Shown here: positions 35,389-43,433 of the stretch, piece by piece
Layout: every line of letters starts with the position of its first letter
Numbering within the stretch: position 1 is the stretch's first letter
Assembly (NCBI RefSeq): GCF_014191255.1
Contig: NZ_JACHWH010000002.1
Location: 372,001-436,000 of the forward strand
DNA length: 64,000 bases
Direction of reading: 5' to 3'
DNA from: Amycolatopsis bartoniae
GTDB taxonomy: Bacteria > Actinomycetota > Actinomycetes > Mycobacteriales > Pseudonocardiaceae
Made by a program: the position numbers and the translations under genes
The notes under the pieces: generated by a model
Told to the model about the DNA's origin: nothing
The model's input: only the letters and a program-made list of their open reading frames with translations
The model's database searches: none

Positions 35389-36369
35389 ATGAACGCTGAT
35401 CACCGCCAGTGTCCGCCCCTAGAATCGGCCGGCGTGACGCTCGGACAGCTGAGTGCTTTCGTCCTGGTCGCCAGGCTCGGTTCGGTGACCGACGCCGCGA
35501 GGGCGATGGGGGTGAGCGAACCGGCGGTGTCGCAGGCGCTCGCCGCGCTGCGCAACCACCACGGCGACAAGCTCATCGTGCGCACCGGCGGCGGGATGAC
35601 GCTCACGCCGGGTGGCAGCCGCCTGCTGCCGATCGCCTCGCAGATGGTCGCGCTGGGCGCGGACGCCGACGCCGCGGTGCGGGAGGCGAACGGCCGCGCG
35701 GAACGGTTGCAGGTGGCGGTGACGAGCACGCTGGCGGAGTTCGTGGCGAACCCGTTGCTGGAGGCGTTCGGCGCGCGGTCCGGGTTGCCGGTCGACGCGT
35801 CGGCGGGGCTCGCGCGGACGGCGGAGATGCCGGTGCTGGTGGGCAGCAGGCTCGCGGACGCCGCGCTGGGTCCTCGCCTCGACGGCGGCCTGGCCAGCGT
35901 GCCGGTCTTCCGCTGCGCGCTCGTCGCGGTGGCCGCGCCGCGGGCGCGCTACCGGGGCAGCCCGGCGAAGTGGCCGTGGCTCGTGGGCCCGTCGGGCGCG
36001 GACCCGGACAGCGACACGGCGCAGCTGCTGCAGCGGCTGGGCGTGCCGGACAGCGAGATCAGCGTGTTCCCGAACCAGACGGCGGCCTGGTCCGCGGCGG
36101 CGAGTGGTAAGGGGGTGTCGGTCGCGATCGAGCACCTCGTGGCGCCGCAGGTGCGCCGGGGTGAGCTCGCGGTGGTCCCGACCCCCGCCACCCCCGCGAC
36201 GCAGTGCTGGCACCTGAGCACGCTGCCGCCGGACCGCCTCTCCACGGCGGCGGCCGCACTGCGCCACTTCCTGACCACCCCGGCGGCGATGCAGGTGATG
36301 CGCTCCCCCGGCGCGGGCGTCCCACCGTCCCGCTTCCGGCCGCCGGTCTACGTGACGATCTGGAGCTGA
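35389..36369 (+). CDS. LysR family regulator, probably of the cox operon
   Basis: LTTR of 326 residues: the N-terminal winged helix TLGQLSAFVLVARLGSVTDAARAMGVSEPAVSQALAALRNHHGDKLIVRTGGGMTLT, then a periplasmic-binding-like effector domain. ATG 35389 has AAGGG 8 nt upstream and was preferred over an in-frame ATG at 35356. The gap to coxM is 57 bp and includes ATAA-N8-TTAT (35375-35390), a weak LysR-box candidate overlapping its own start. Divergent placement suggests it activates coxMSLFDE. Confidence 0.88.
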   Translation: MNADHRQCPPLESAGVTLGQLSAFVLVARLGSVTDAARAMGVSEPAVSQALAALRNHHGDKLIVRTGGGMTLTPGGSRLLPIASQMVALGADADAAVREANGRAERLQVAVTSTLAEFVANPLLEAFGARSGLPVDASAGLARTAEMPVLVGSRLADAALGPRLDGGLASVPVFRCALVAVAAPRARYRGSPAKWPWLVGPSGADPDSDTAQLLQRLGVPDSEISVFPNQTAAWSAAASGKGVSVAIEHLVAPQVRRGELAVVPTPATPATQCWHLSTLPPDRLSTAAAALRHFLTTPAAMQVMRSPGAGVPPSRFRPPVYVTIWS

Positions 36370-36384
36370 GCGGGTTCGGGGAGC

Positions 36385-36416
36385 ATAACGTTTGCCGTTA
36401 TTAACGCATCGCGTTA
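36385..36416. promoter_or_regulatory. Two perfect inverted repeats upstream of higBA
   Basis: ATAACG-N5-CGTTAT at 36385-36401 and TAACGC-ATC-GCGTTA at 36402-36416. Both share the half-site TAACG and abut each other just before the toxin start, the usual place for antitoxin operators. Autorepression by the HigA-like antitoxin is inferred. Confidence 0.8.
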
Positions 36417-36425
36417 CACTTGGTC

Positions 36426-36704
36426 ATGATCAGGTCGTTCGCAGACAAGGACACCGACAAGCTGTGGCAACGACAGCGAGTCAAACGCTTCGAGTCCTTC
36501 GAACGAGCGGCTCAGCGCAAACTCGAAATGGTCAACGCCGCCGCCATCCTGACCGACCTGGCCGCGCCTCCCGGCAACCGCTTGGAAGCCCTTCGCGGGG
36601 ACCGTGCCGGACAGCACAGCATCCGGATCAACGACCAGTACCGAGTTTGCTTCCGATGGACGGACGCAGGTCCGGAGGACGTGGAGATCTGCGACTACCA
36701 CTAG
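36426..36704 (+). CDS. higB: HigB-like toxin (RelE superfamily mRNA interferase)
   Basis: Small RelE/ParE-fold toxin of 92 residues: MIRSFADKDTDKLWQRQRVKRF at the N-terminus, then the core RLEALRGDRAGQHSIRINDQYRVCFRWTDAGPEDVEICDYH, with Arg and Tyr residues typical of ribosome-dependent mRNases. ATG 36426 is preferred over TTG 36420. The toxin-before-antitoxin order is the HigBA arrangement. The antitoxin gene follows after 22 nt. Confidence 0.92.
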   Translation: MIRSFADKDTDKLWQRQRVKRFESFERAAQRKLEMVNAAAILTDLAAPPGNRLEALRGDRAGQHSIRINDQYRVCFRWTDAGPEDVEICDYH

Positions 36705-36726
36705 CCCGCACTGGAGGGCGCGAGAC

Positions 36727-37035
36727 ATGAGCGACAAGCTGCCACCCATTCACCCCGGCGAGATCCTTGCCGAGGAGTTCCTGGCCCCGCTCGGGCTGAC
36801 CCAGCACAAACTGGCCACCCGGCTCCACGTACCGCCGCGGCGGATCAACGAGATCGTGCACGGCAAGCGGGCGATCACCGCCGATACCGCCCTTCGGCTG
36901 GCGCGGTTCTTCGGCACCACGGCGCAGTTCTGGGTGGCGTTGCAGGCTCGCTACGACCTCGAACGGGAGCACGACCACCTCGGTTCGGCCCTCGATGAGA
37001 TACAGCCCCTCGACGAGACCCTGGCGAACGCCTGA
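36727..37035 (+). CDS. higA: HigA-like antitoxin (XRE family)
   Basis: HTH antitoxin of 102 residues: HPGEILAEEFLAPLGLTQHKLATRLHVPPRRINEIVHGKRAITADTALRLARFFGTTAQFWVALQARYDLE is the HigA/VapI family signature. It should neutralise HigB and repress from the upstream TAACG palindromes. ATG 36727 follows GGAGG about 12 nt upstream. Confidence 0.94.
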   Translation: MSDKLPPIHPGEILAEEFLAPLGLTQHKLATRLHVPPRRINEIVHGKRAITADTALRLARFFGTTAQFWVALQARYDLEREHDHLGSALDEIQPLDETLANA

Positions 37036-37053
37036 GGCCGCCGCGCCGCGGCC

Positions 37054-37977
37054 TCAGCCCAGCACCACCGAGGCCGCGATCGCGGTCAGCACCGACCGGT
37101 CCGTCGCCGCCGAGGTGACCTCCACCTGGTACGCCCCGATCCGCCGCGTCACGGGTGCCTCCGTCTGCGCCGGCGCCTGCGTCGTGGCTTTCGGCAGCTC
37201 GGGCGACGACGCCGCGGTGGTCGCCGACGGTTTCGCCGACGACCGCAGGGACGGCCGCGACGAGACCGACGGCACCTGCACCAACGACACCGTCACCGTC
37301 ACGCAGAGCGGGTCGTCCGCCGCCTCGGGGCACAGCTGCGCCACGTCGTACTCCGCCGCGTGGTCCCACGACACCAGCCGCAGCCCGGCCGGTGCCTGCA
37401 ACGACTTCAGCTCCGCCGGCGCGGGCACCGGTCCGGCCACGACGTCCTCCGCCAGCGCCGCCATCTCCGGCGCCGAGCCCTCGCCCCGCACCTGCAACCA
37501 CTTCCCCGGCGAAACCTGCCACGACACCCGCGAAACCCCGGAGCCGGACTCCCCCGTGGTCGCCGCGACACCGTGCACGACGGTCCTCCCGTTCGGCTCC
37601 TCCGCCACGTCCGGGTCCGTGTCCGACGCGGTGATCGTGACGACCGAGCCCGTGGCGGCGTAGTCCGCCTGTGTGCCGCCGGAGTCCAGCCGCCAGCTCA
37701 CGAGCGTGTAGCCCCGCACGTCGAACCGGAACGGCAGGTCCGGCGCGGACACCGCGGCGGACGACGGCGCGGCGACCGGCAACCGGGGCTCCTCGGCGGG
37801 AGGCCGCAACGTCGTCGCCGCCACCCCCAGTCCCCCGACCGTCACCACGACGGCCGCCGCCACGCTCGCCATCCGGCGCCGCCGGATCTTCCGCCGCGCA
37901 CCACCCAGAACCGCCTCGGGATCGGGGGCCAGCGGTTCGCGGGCCCGCAGGGCCGCGCGCAGCTGCGGTTCCGACAT
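37054..37977 (-). CDS. Single-pass membrane protein, putative anti-sigma partner
   Basis: A 307-residue protein with a basic cytoplasmic N-terminus (about 35 residues), one TM helix (MASVAAAVVVTVGGLGVAATTL, about 36-57), and a long Ser/Thr/Pro-rich extracytoplasmic domain. Its ATG overlaps the stop of the ECF sigma gene (TGATG), an arrangement typical of anti-sigma factors, but I see no zinc HxxxCxxC motif. Role inferred from context. Confidence 0.7.
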   Translation of the reverse strand: MSEPQLRAALRAREPLAPDPEAVLGGARRKIRRRRMASVAAAVVVTVGGLGVAATTLRPPAEEPRLPVAAPSSAAVSAPDLPFRFDVRGYTLVSWRLDSGGTQADYAATGSVVTITASDTDPDVAEEPNGRTVVHGVAATTGESGSGVSRVSWQVSPGKWLQVRGEGSAPEMAALAEDVVAGPVPAPAELKSLQAPAGLRLVSWDHAAEYDVAQLCPEAADDPLCVTVTVSLVQVPSVSSRPSLRSSAKPSATTAASSPELPKATTQAPAQTEAPVTRRIGAYQVEVTSAATDRSVLTAIAASVVLG

Positions 37978-38465
37978 CAGGCCACCTCCATGGTCATCCG
38001 CCCGCGCAGAATCGCCAGCCCGCGCGAGATGTGGCTGCGCACGGTGCCGACCGCGCAGCCGAGTACTTCGGCGATCTCGCCGTCGTCCCGGTCCTCGTAG
38101 AACCGCAGCACGATCGCGGCCTGCTGCGGCCGGCTCAGCCCGGCCAGCAGGACGGCGAGCTGGTCGGCGTCGGCGATGCGCAGCGCCGGGTCCGGCGTGG
38201 CCACCTCCCGCAGCCGCGTGACGTCGTCGGCGGGCCGCACCGACCGCTGGTACCAGCGCCGCCGCCACGACAGGTAGCCGTTGACCACCATCTTGCGTAG
38301 GTACAGGTCGGGCCGGTCGGTCGCCGACACCCGCCGCCAGCGCTGGTGGGCCCGCACGAGCGCGTCCTGCACGACGTCCTGCGCGAGGTCGCGGTCCCCG
38401 GTCAGCACGGCCGCGAACCGCACCAGCCCCGGCAGGTGTTCGCGGGAGAACTCCTCGAAGTGCAC
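37977..38465 (-). CDS. ECF sigma factor (SigE-like, actinobacterial subfamily)
   Basis: RNA polymerase sigma-70 family protein of 162 residues. Region 2 is EHLPGLVRFAAVLTGDRDLAQDVVQDALVRAHQRW with the region 2.4-like DRPDLYLRKMVVNGYLSWRRR; region 4 is LSRPQQAAIVLRFYEDRDDGEIAEVLGCAVGTVRSHISRGL. The GTG start is at 38465. Coupled to a membrane partner, it probably responds to an envelope signal. Targets unknown. Confidence 0.92.
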   Translation of the reverse strand: MHFEEFSREHLPGLVRFAAVLTGDRDLAQDVVQDALVRAHQRWRRVSATDRPDLYLRKMVVNGYLSWRRRWYQRSVRPADDVTRLREVATPDPALRIADADQLAVLLAGLSRPQQAAIVLRFYEDRDDGEIAEVLGCAVGTVRSHISRGLAILRGRMTMEVA

Positions 38466-38517
38466 ATCAAGCAGATGCCGCTACCCCACCCGGTGGTTGC
38501 AGTCCGCGGGAAAAAGG

Positions 38518-39666
38518 TCAGGCCGCCAGCCGGCGCACCACCGCGTCGGCCAGCAGGCGGCCCCGGTCGGTCAGCACCGCACGGCCCTCGCGCAGCCATC
38601 CGGCGTCGAGCAGCCCCTCCTGGGCGGCGGCCGAGGACTCGCTGAGCCCGTCGGCGTCGAGCGCCTCCAGCGGCAGCCCTTCGGCCAGCCGCAGCTCCAG
38701 CATGATCCGTTCCAGGTGCCGGTCCTCGTCCGTCAGCTCCTCGCGCCCGGCCTCCGGCGAACGGCCCTCCGCCAGCAGCGCCGCGTACCGGGCGGGGTGT
38801 TTCACGTTCCACCACCGCACGCCGCCGACGTGGCTGTGCGCGCCCGGCCCGGCGCCCCACCAGTCGCCGCCCTGCCAGTAGCCGAGGTTGTGCCGGCACC
38901 GCGCGTCGTCCGACGCCGCCCAGTTCGACACCTCGTACCAGGTCAGGCCCGCGGCGCTCAGCTTCGCGTCGATCAGCTCGTAGTACTCCGCCAGCACGTC
39001 CTCGTCCGGCATCGGCAGCTCGCCGCGCCGCACCCGCCGCGCCATCGCGGTGCCGTCCTCGACGATCAGCGAGTACGCCGACACGTGGTCGACACCCGCG
39101 GACAGCACCGCGTCGAGCGACGCCTGCAGGTCCTCCACCCGCTCACCGGGCGTGCCGTAGATCACGTCGAGGTTCACGTGCTCGAAACCCGCCGCCCGCG
39201 CCTCCTTCGCCGCCGCGACCGGACGGCCCGGGGTGTGCACGCGGTCGAGCACCTTGAGCACGTGCCGCGCCGCGGACTGCATGCCCAGCGACACGCGCGT
39301 ATACCCGGCCTCGCGCAGACCCGCGAAGAACTCCGGCGAGGTGGACTCGGGGTTCGACTCGGTGGTCACCTCCGCGCCGGGCGCGAGCCCGAAGCTGCCG
39401 CGGACCGCGTCCAGCACCGACGCCAGCCCGTCCGCGCCCAGCAGCGACGGCGTGCCACCGCCCACGAAAACGGTCTCGGCCGGGCGCGGGCCCAGCTGCC
39501 GGACACCGAGCTCCAGCTCGCGCTTCAGCCCTTCCAGCCAGGACGCGGGTGACGCCGCGGACCCGAGCTCGCCCGCGGTGTAGGTGTTGAAGTCGCAGTA
39601 CCCGCACCGGGTCGCGCAGAAGGGGACATGGATGTAGACGCCGAACACCCCTCCAGTGTCCCCCAT
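38518..39666 (-). CDS. hemW: HemW-type radical SAM protein (formerly HemN-like)
   Basis: Radical SAM protein related to coproporphyrinogen III dehydrogenase; HemW acts in heme trafficking. The cluster motif C17-x3-C21-x2-C24 lies in VPFCATRCGYCDF, followed by VFVGGGTPSLL and NLDVIYGTPGE, with a C-terminal HemN domain. The 382-residue form starts at ATG 39666; a longer frame upstream is open but lacks similarity. M. tuberculosis has Rv2388c in the same relative position. Confidence 0.9.
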   Translation of the reverse strand: MGDTGGVFGVYIHVPFCATRCGYCDFNTYTAGELGSAASPASWLEGLKRELELGVRQLGPRPAETVFVGGGTPSLLGADGLASVLDAVRGSFGLAPGAEVTTESNPESTSPEFFAGLREAGYTRVSLGMQSAARHVLKVLDRVHTPGRPVAAAKEARAAGFEHVNLDVIYGTPGERVEDLQASLDAVLSAGVDHVSAYSLIVEDGTAMARRVRRGELPMPDEDVLAEYYELIDAKLSAAGLTWYEVSNWAASDDARCRHNLGYWQGGDWWGAGPGAHSHVGGVRWWNVKHPARYAALLAEGRSPEAGREELTDEDRHLERIMLELRLAEGLPLEALDADGLSESSAAAQEGLLDAGWLREGRAVLTDRGRLLADAVVRRLAA

Positions 39667-39741
39667 GTCAACCCGCGTGATGATCCTCCCAGCATCCGGA
39701 CACTGCTGGACCACACTCTGGGCACGTGGCACGCTGAAAAC

Positions 39742-39828
39742 GTGACTTCTGCCGGTGTTCTCCTCGTGGCGCGCCGCCACGTCGACCTCCGGCGTGTCGC
39801 CAGCGCGCTGTGCCGCCCGTCCTGCTGA
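39742..39828 (+). CDS. Cys-type leader peptide upstream of sulfite reductase
   Basis: A 28-codon ORF (GTG 39742 to TGA 39828) ending in RRHVDLRRVASALCRPSC. The pattern RRHVDL..V.SALC matches the short actinobacterial 'putative leader peptide' family found before sulfur-metabolism genes; related Cys-rich uORFs act as cysteine attenuators upstream of sirA in mycobacteria. It contains two Cys codons at the end and lies 124 nt before the nirA ATG, with a hairpin between. Ribosome stalling at Cys codons under cysteine limitation would alter that hairpin (inference). Confidence 0.8.
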   Translation: MTSAGVLLVARRHVDLRRVASALCRPSC

Positions 39829-39929
39829 CGCCGCTCTCTGTCACCACCACGAATTTCGGACAGCGGGCGCCGGACGCCGCGGACTCCCTTCCCCAGGACG
39901 CACCAGGGGACCCTCGCGCGCGCCGGTGC

Positions 39930-39947
39930 CCTCCGAGGACCCGGAGG
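39930..39947 (+). promoter_or_regulatory. Hairpin sequestering the nirA Shine-Dalgarno site
   Basis: CCTCCG (39930-39935) pairs perfectly with CGGAGG (39942-39947) across a 6-nt loop. The 3' arm contains GGAGG, the Shine-Dalgarno sequence for the nirA ATG at 39953. With the upstream leader peptide this suggests translational control of sulfite reductase by cysteine supply. Confidence 0.65.
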
Positions 39948-39952
39948 ATCCC

Positions 39953-41650
39953 ATGGCTTCGCCGACGCGCGAAACTCCCCCCAGCCGCACCCCGCGCTCC
40001 CGGCAGCGGCGCGGCGAGGGCCAGTGGGCGCTCGGCTACCGCGAGCCGCTCAACCCGAACGAACGCTCGAAGAAGGACGACCACCCGCTCAACGTCCGCC
40101 CGCGCGTCGAGAACATCTACGCCAAGGGCGGGTTCTCCTCCATCGACCCGGGTGACCTGCGTGGCCGCTTCCGCTGGTACGGCCTGTACACGCAGCGCAA
40201 GCCCGGTATCGACGGCGGCCGCACGGCCACGCTCGAACCGGAGGAGCTGGACGACGAGTACTTCATGCTCCGGGTGCGCATCGACGGCGGGGCGCTGACC
40301 ACCGAGCAGCTCGCGCTGGTGGGCGAGCTGTCGCAGACCTACGCGCGGGACACGGCGGACATCACCGACCGGCAGAACGTGCAGTACCACTGGATCCGGA
40401 TCGAGGACGTGCCCACGATCTGGGAGAAGCTGGAGGCCGCCGGGCTCACCACGATGACCGCGTGCGGCGACAGCCCGCGCGTCATCCTCGGCTCGCCGCT
40501 GGCGGGCATCGCCGAGGACGAGGTGATCGACGCCACGCCGGCGATCGAGGACATCAAGCGCAACTACCTCGGCAAGCCCGAGTACTCGAACCTGCCGCGG
40601 AAGTTCAAGACCGCGGTGTCCGGCCTGCCCGACGTGACGCACGAGATCCACGACGTGGCGTTCGTCGGCGTGCACCACCCCGAGCACGGTCCCGGTTTCG
40701 ACGTGTGGGTCGGCGGCGGCCTGTCCACCAATCCGATGTTCGGGCAGCGCCTGGGCGCGTGGGTGCCGCGCGACGAGGTGCACGAGGTGTGGGCGGGCGT
40801 GGTGGCGGTGTTCCGCGACTACGGCTACCGGCGGCTGCGTTCGCGGGCACGGCTGAAGTTCCTGGTCAAGGACTGGGGCGCGGAGAAATTCCGCGAAGTC
40901 CTCGAAAACGAGTACCTCAAGCGCAAGCTCGCCGACGGCCCGGCGCCCGAGGTGCCGCGGGTGCAGCACGACCACGTGGGCGTGCACCGGCAGAAGGACG
41001 GCAACTACTACGTCGGCGCCGCGCCCATCGCCGGCCGCGTGTCCGGTTCCCTGCTGATCGCGGTCGCGAAGGCCGCCGAGCGCGCGGGCTCCGGCCGGGT
41101 CCGGCTCACCCCGCTGCAGAAGCTCGTGGTGCTGGACGTGCCGGAGGCCGAGGTCGAGGGCCTGCAGGCGGAACTGGCCGAGCTGGGCCTGCCGACCGAG
41201 CCGAGCCCGTGGCGGCGGGGCGTGATGGCCTGCACCGGCATCGAGTTCTGCAAGCTCGCGATCGTCGAGACCAAGGCGCGCGCCAAGGAGCTGGTGACCG
41301 CGCTGGAGGAGCGGCTGGCCGACATCCAGTCCGGTGTGGACACCCCGGTCTCCGTGCACCTCAACGGCTGCCCGAACTCCTGTGCCCGCATCCAGACCGC
41401 CGACATCGGGCTCAAGGGGCAGATCGTCACCGACGACGACGGCAACCAGGTCGAGGGCTTCCAGGTGCACCTTGGCGGCGGGCTCGGGCTCGACACCGGG
41501 TTCGGCCGGAAGCTGCGCGGGCACAAGGTGACCGGCGACGAGCTGATCGATTACGTCGAGCGGGTCGTGCGCAACTACCACGCCCAGCGCGCCGAGGGCG
41601 AGCGGTTCGCCCAGTGGGTCGCGCGCGCCGACGAAGCGGACCTGCGATGA
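39953..41650 (+). CDS. sirA: Ferredoxin-dependent sulfite reductase (SirA/NirA)
   Basis: Siroheme and [4Fe-4S] enzyme reducing sulfite to sulfide (or nitrite to ammonia). The 565 residues show the double repeat of the family; the cluster ligands are C-x5-C in MACTGIEFC and C-x3-C in NGCPNSC. Tyr79 and Cys171 sit 92 residues apart, exactly as Tyr69 and Cys161, which form a covalent link in M. tuberculosis NirA. ATG 39953 follows GGAGG. The sulfate-assimilation operon context decides for sulfite over nitrite. Its TGA overlaps the next ATG. Confidence 0.94.
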   Translation: MASPTRETPPSRTPRSRQRRGEGQWALGYREPLNPNERSKKDDHPLNVRPRVENIYAKGGFSSIDPGDLRGRFRWYGLYTQRKPGIDGGRTATLEPEELDDEYFMLRVRIDGGALTTEQLALVGELSQTYARDTADITDRQNVQYHWIRIEDVPTIWEKLEAAGLTTMTACGDSPRVILGSPLAGIAEDEVIDATPAIEDIKRNYLGKPEYSNLPRKFKTAVSGLPDVTHEIHDVAFVGVHHPEHGPGFDVWVGGGLSTNPMFGQRLGAWVPRDEVHEVWAGVVAVFRDYGYRRLRSRARLKFLVKDWGAEKFREVLENEYLKRKLADGPAPEVPRVQHDHVGVHRQKDGNYYVGAAPIAGRVSGSLLIAVAKAAERAGSGRVRLTPLQKLVVLDVPEAEVEGLQAELAELGLPTEPSPWRRGVMACTGIEFCKLAIVETKARAKELVTALEERLADIQSGVDTPVSVHLNGCPNSCARIQTADIGLKGQIVTDDDGNQVEGFQVHLGGGLGLDTGFGRKLRGHKVTGDELIDYVERVVRNYHAQRAEGERFAQWVARADEADLR

Positions 41651-41799
41651 GCGAACGGGCGACGCCGTTCTACTGCCCCTTTTGCGGCGACGAGGACCTG
41701 CGTCCCGCGGACGAGGAGCGGGCCTGGCTGTGCGGGGCCTGCCGTCGCGTCTTCACTGTGAATTTCCTGGGAATCCGGCTACCGGAGGGAGCGAAATGA
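41647..41799 (+). CDS. Small zinc-ribbon protein between sirA and cysH
   Basis: A 50-residue protein with two Cys pairs, CPFC (10-13) and CGAC (29-32), forming a rubredoxin-like or zinc-ribbon knuckle pair, and a hydrophobic C-terminus FTVNFLGIRLPEGAK. ATG 41647 overlaps the sirA stop, and its own stop overlaps the cysH ATG, so the three are coupled. It could bind iron and donate electrons, or bind zinc as a regulator; neither is shown. No enzyme domain is present. Confidence 0.8.
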   Translation: MSERATPFYCPFCGDEDLRPADEERAWLCGACRRVFTVNFLGIRLPEGAK

Positions 41800-42500
41800 C
41801 CGCGGTCACGGCTGACGAGGACCTGAAAGCGCTGGCGGACAAGGCATCTGTGGAACTGGCGGACGCCACCGCGCTCGAAGCGCTCGAATGGACCGCGGGA
41901 ACTTTCGGGAACGACTTCATCGTTGCCTCGAACATGCAGGACGCGGTGCTGATCGACCTGGCCACCCGGGTGAAGTCCGATGTGGACGTTTTGTTCCTGC
42001 AGACCGGGTACCACTTCGCCGAGACCATCGGCACGCGGGACGCGGTCGAGACGGTGTACCCGGACGTGCGGATCGTCGACGCGCAGGCCGCGCAGTCGGT
42101 CGCCGAGCAGGACGCCGAGTACGGCCCGAAGCTGTACGAGCGCGACCCGAACCAGTGCTGCTTCCTGCGCAAGGTGGTGCCGCTGCGGAACACGCTGGCG
42201 AATTACAAGGCGTGGGTCACCGGGGTGCGCCGGGTGGACGCGCCGACGCGGGCGAACACGCCGATCGTCACGTGGGACGAGCGCAACGGGCTGGTGAAGG
42301 TCAACCCGATCGCCCCGTGGACCGACGAGGAGTTCCGGGCGTACATCGACTCCCGCGGAATCCTGGAGAACCCGCTGGTGTCGGAGGGCTACCTGTCCAT
42401 CGGCTGCGCCCCGTGCACCGCGAAGGTCGCGCCGGGCGCCGACCCCCGCAGCGGCCGCTGGGCCGGCAAGTCCAAGACCGAGTGCGGCCTGCACGGCTGA
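41796..42500 (+). CDS. cysH: Adenylylsulfate (APS) reductase
   Basis: Reduces adenylylsulfate to sulfite and AMP with thioredoxin. The 234-residue protein carries the [4Fe-4S] cysteines that define APS (not PAPS) reductases: C121-C122 in NQCCFLRK and C204, C207 in GCAPC. The redox Cys is C230 in ECGLHG at the C-terminus. This fits the lack of an APS kinase gene or domain in the operon. Coupled to the zinc-ribbon gene upstream and cysD 9 nt downstream. Confidence 0.95.
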   Translation: MTAVTADEDLKALADKASVELADATALEALEWTAGTFGNDFIVASNMQDAVLIDLATRVKSDVDVLFLQTGYHFAETIGTRDAVETVYPDVRIVDAQAAQSVAEQDAEYGPKLYERDPNQCCFLRKVVPLRNTLANYKAWVTGVRRVDAPTRANTPIVTWDERNGLVKVNPIAPWTDEEFRAYIDSRGILENPLVSEGYLSIGCAPCTAKVAPGADPRSGRWAGKSKTECGLHG

Positions 42501-42509
42501 GAGGAAGCG

Positions 42510-43433
42510 ATGACCACTCTCGAAATCCCCGCAACGGACGCCGCCACCGATCACCTCGCGGCTCTGGAATCCGAGGCCATTCACATCTTCCGCGAGGTGG
42601 CGGGTGAGTTCGACCGGCCGGTGATCCTGTTCTCCGGTGGCAAGGACTCCACCCTGCTGCTGCACCTGGCGATCAAGGCGTTCTGGCCCGCGCCCGTGCC
42701 GTTCCCGCTGCTGCACGTCGACACCGGGCACAACTTCGACGAGGTCATCGCCTTCCGTGATGCGGTCGTCGAGAAGCACGGCCTGCGGCTGATCGTCGCC
42801 CACGTACAGGACTGGATCGACGACGGGCGCCTGACCGAACGGCCCGACGGCACCCGCAACCCGCTGCAGACCCAGCCGCTGCTGGACACGATCACCGAGC
42901 ACAGGTTCGACGCCGTGTTCGGCGGCGGACGCCGCGACGAGGAGCGCGCGCGGGCGAAGGAACGCATTTTCAGCCTGCGCAACGCGTTCGGTCAGTGGGA
43001 CCCGCGCCGCCAGCGTCCCGAATTGTGGAACCTGTACAACGGCAGGCACCGTCCGGGGGAACATGTGCGCGTGTTCCCGCTGTCCAACTGGACCGAAGCC
43101 GACGTGTGGCACTACATCGCCCGCGAACGGGTCGAGCTGCCCTCGATCTACTACGCGCACCGGCGCGAGGTCTACCGGCGGGACGGCATGTGGCTCACCG
43201 AAGGCCCGTGGGGCGGTCCCCGCGAGGGCGAAGAGGTCCAGGAGCTGAGCGTGCGCTACCGCACGGTCGGTGACGGCTCGTGCACCGGCGCGGTCGAGTC
43301 CACCGCCACCACGGTCGAGGAGGTCATCGCCGAGGTGCTCGCCAGCAGGCTCACCGAGCGCGGCGCGACCAGGGCCGACGACCGGCTCTCGGAGGCCGCC
43401 ATGGAGGACCGCAAGCGAGAGGGCTACTTCTGA
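42510..43433 (+). CDS. cysD: Sulfate adenylyltransferase small subunit
   Basis: ATP-PPase-fold subunit of ATP sulfurylase, forming APS from sulfate and ATP with CysN. The PP-loop SGGKDSTLLLHLA is near residue 46, followed by LHVDTGHNFDEVI and the conserved FPLSNWTEADVWHYI. At 307 residues it is standard. The stop overlaps the cysN ATG (TGATG). Confidence 0.95.
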   Translation: MTTLEIPATDAATDHLAALESEAIHIFREVAGEFDRPVILFSGGKDSTLLLHLAIKAFWPAPVPFPLLHVDTGHNFDEVIAFRDAVVEKHGLRLIVAHVQDWIDDGRLTERPDGTRNPLQTQPLLDTITEHRFDAVFGGGRRDEERARAKERIFSLRNAFGQWDPRRQRPELWNLYNGRHRPGEHVRVFPLSNWTEADVWHYIARERVELPSIYYAHRREVYRRDGMWLTEGPWGGPREGEEVQELSVRYRTVGDGSCTGAVESTATTVEEVIAEVLASRLTERGATRADDRLSEAAMEDRKREGYF

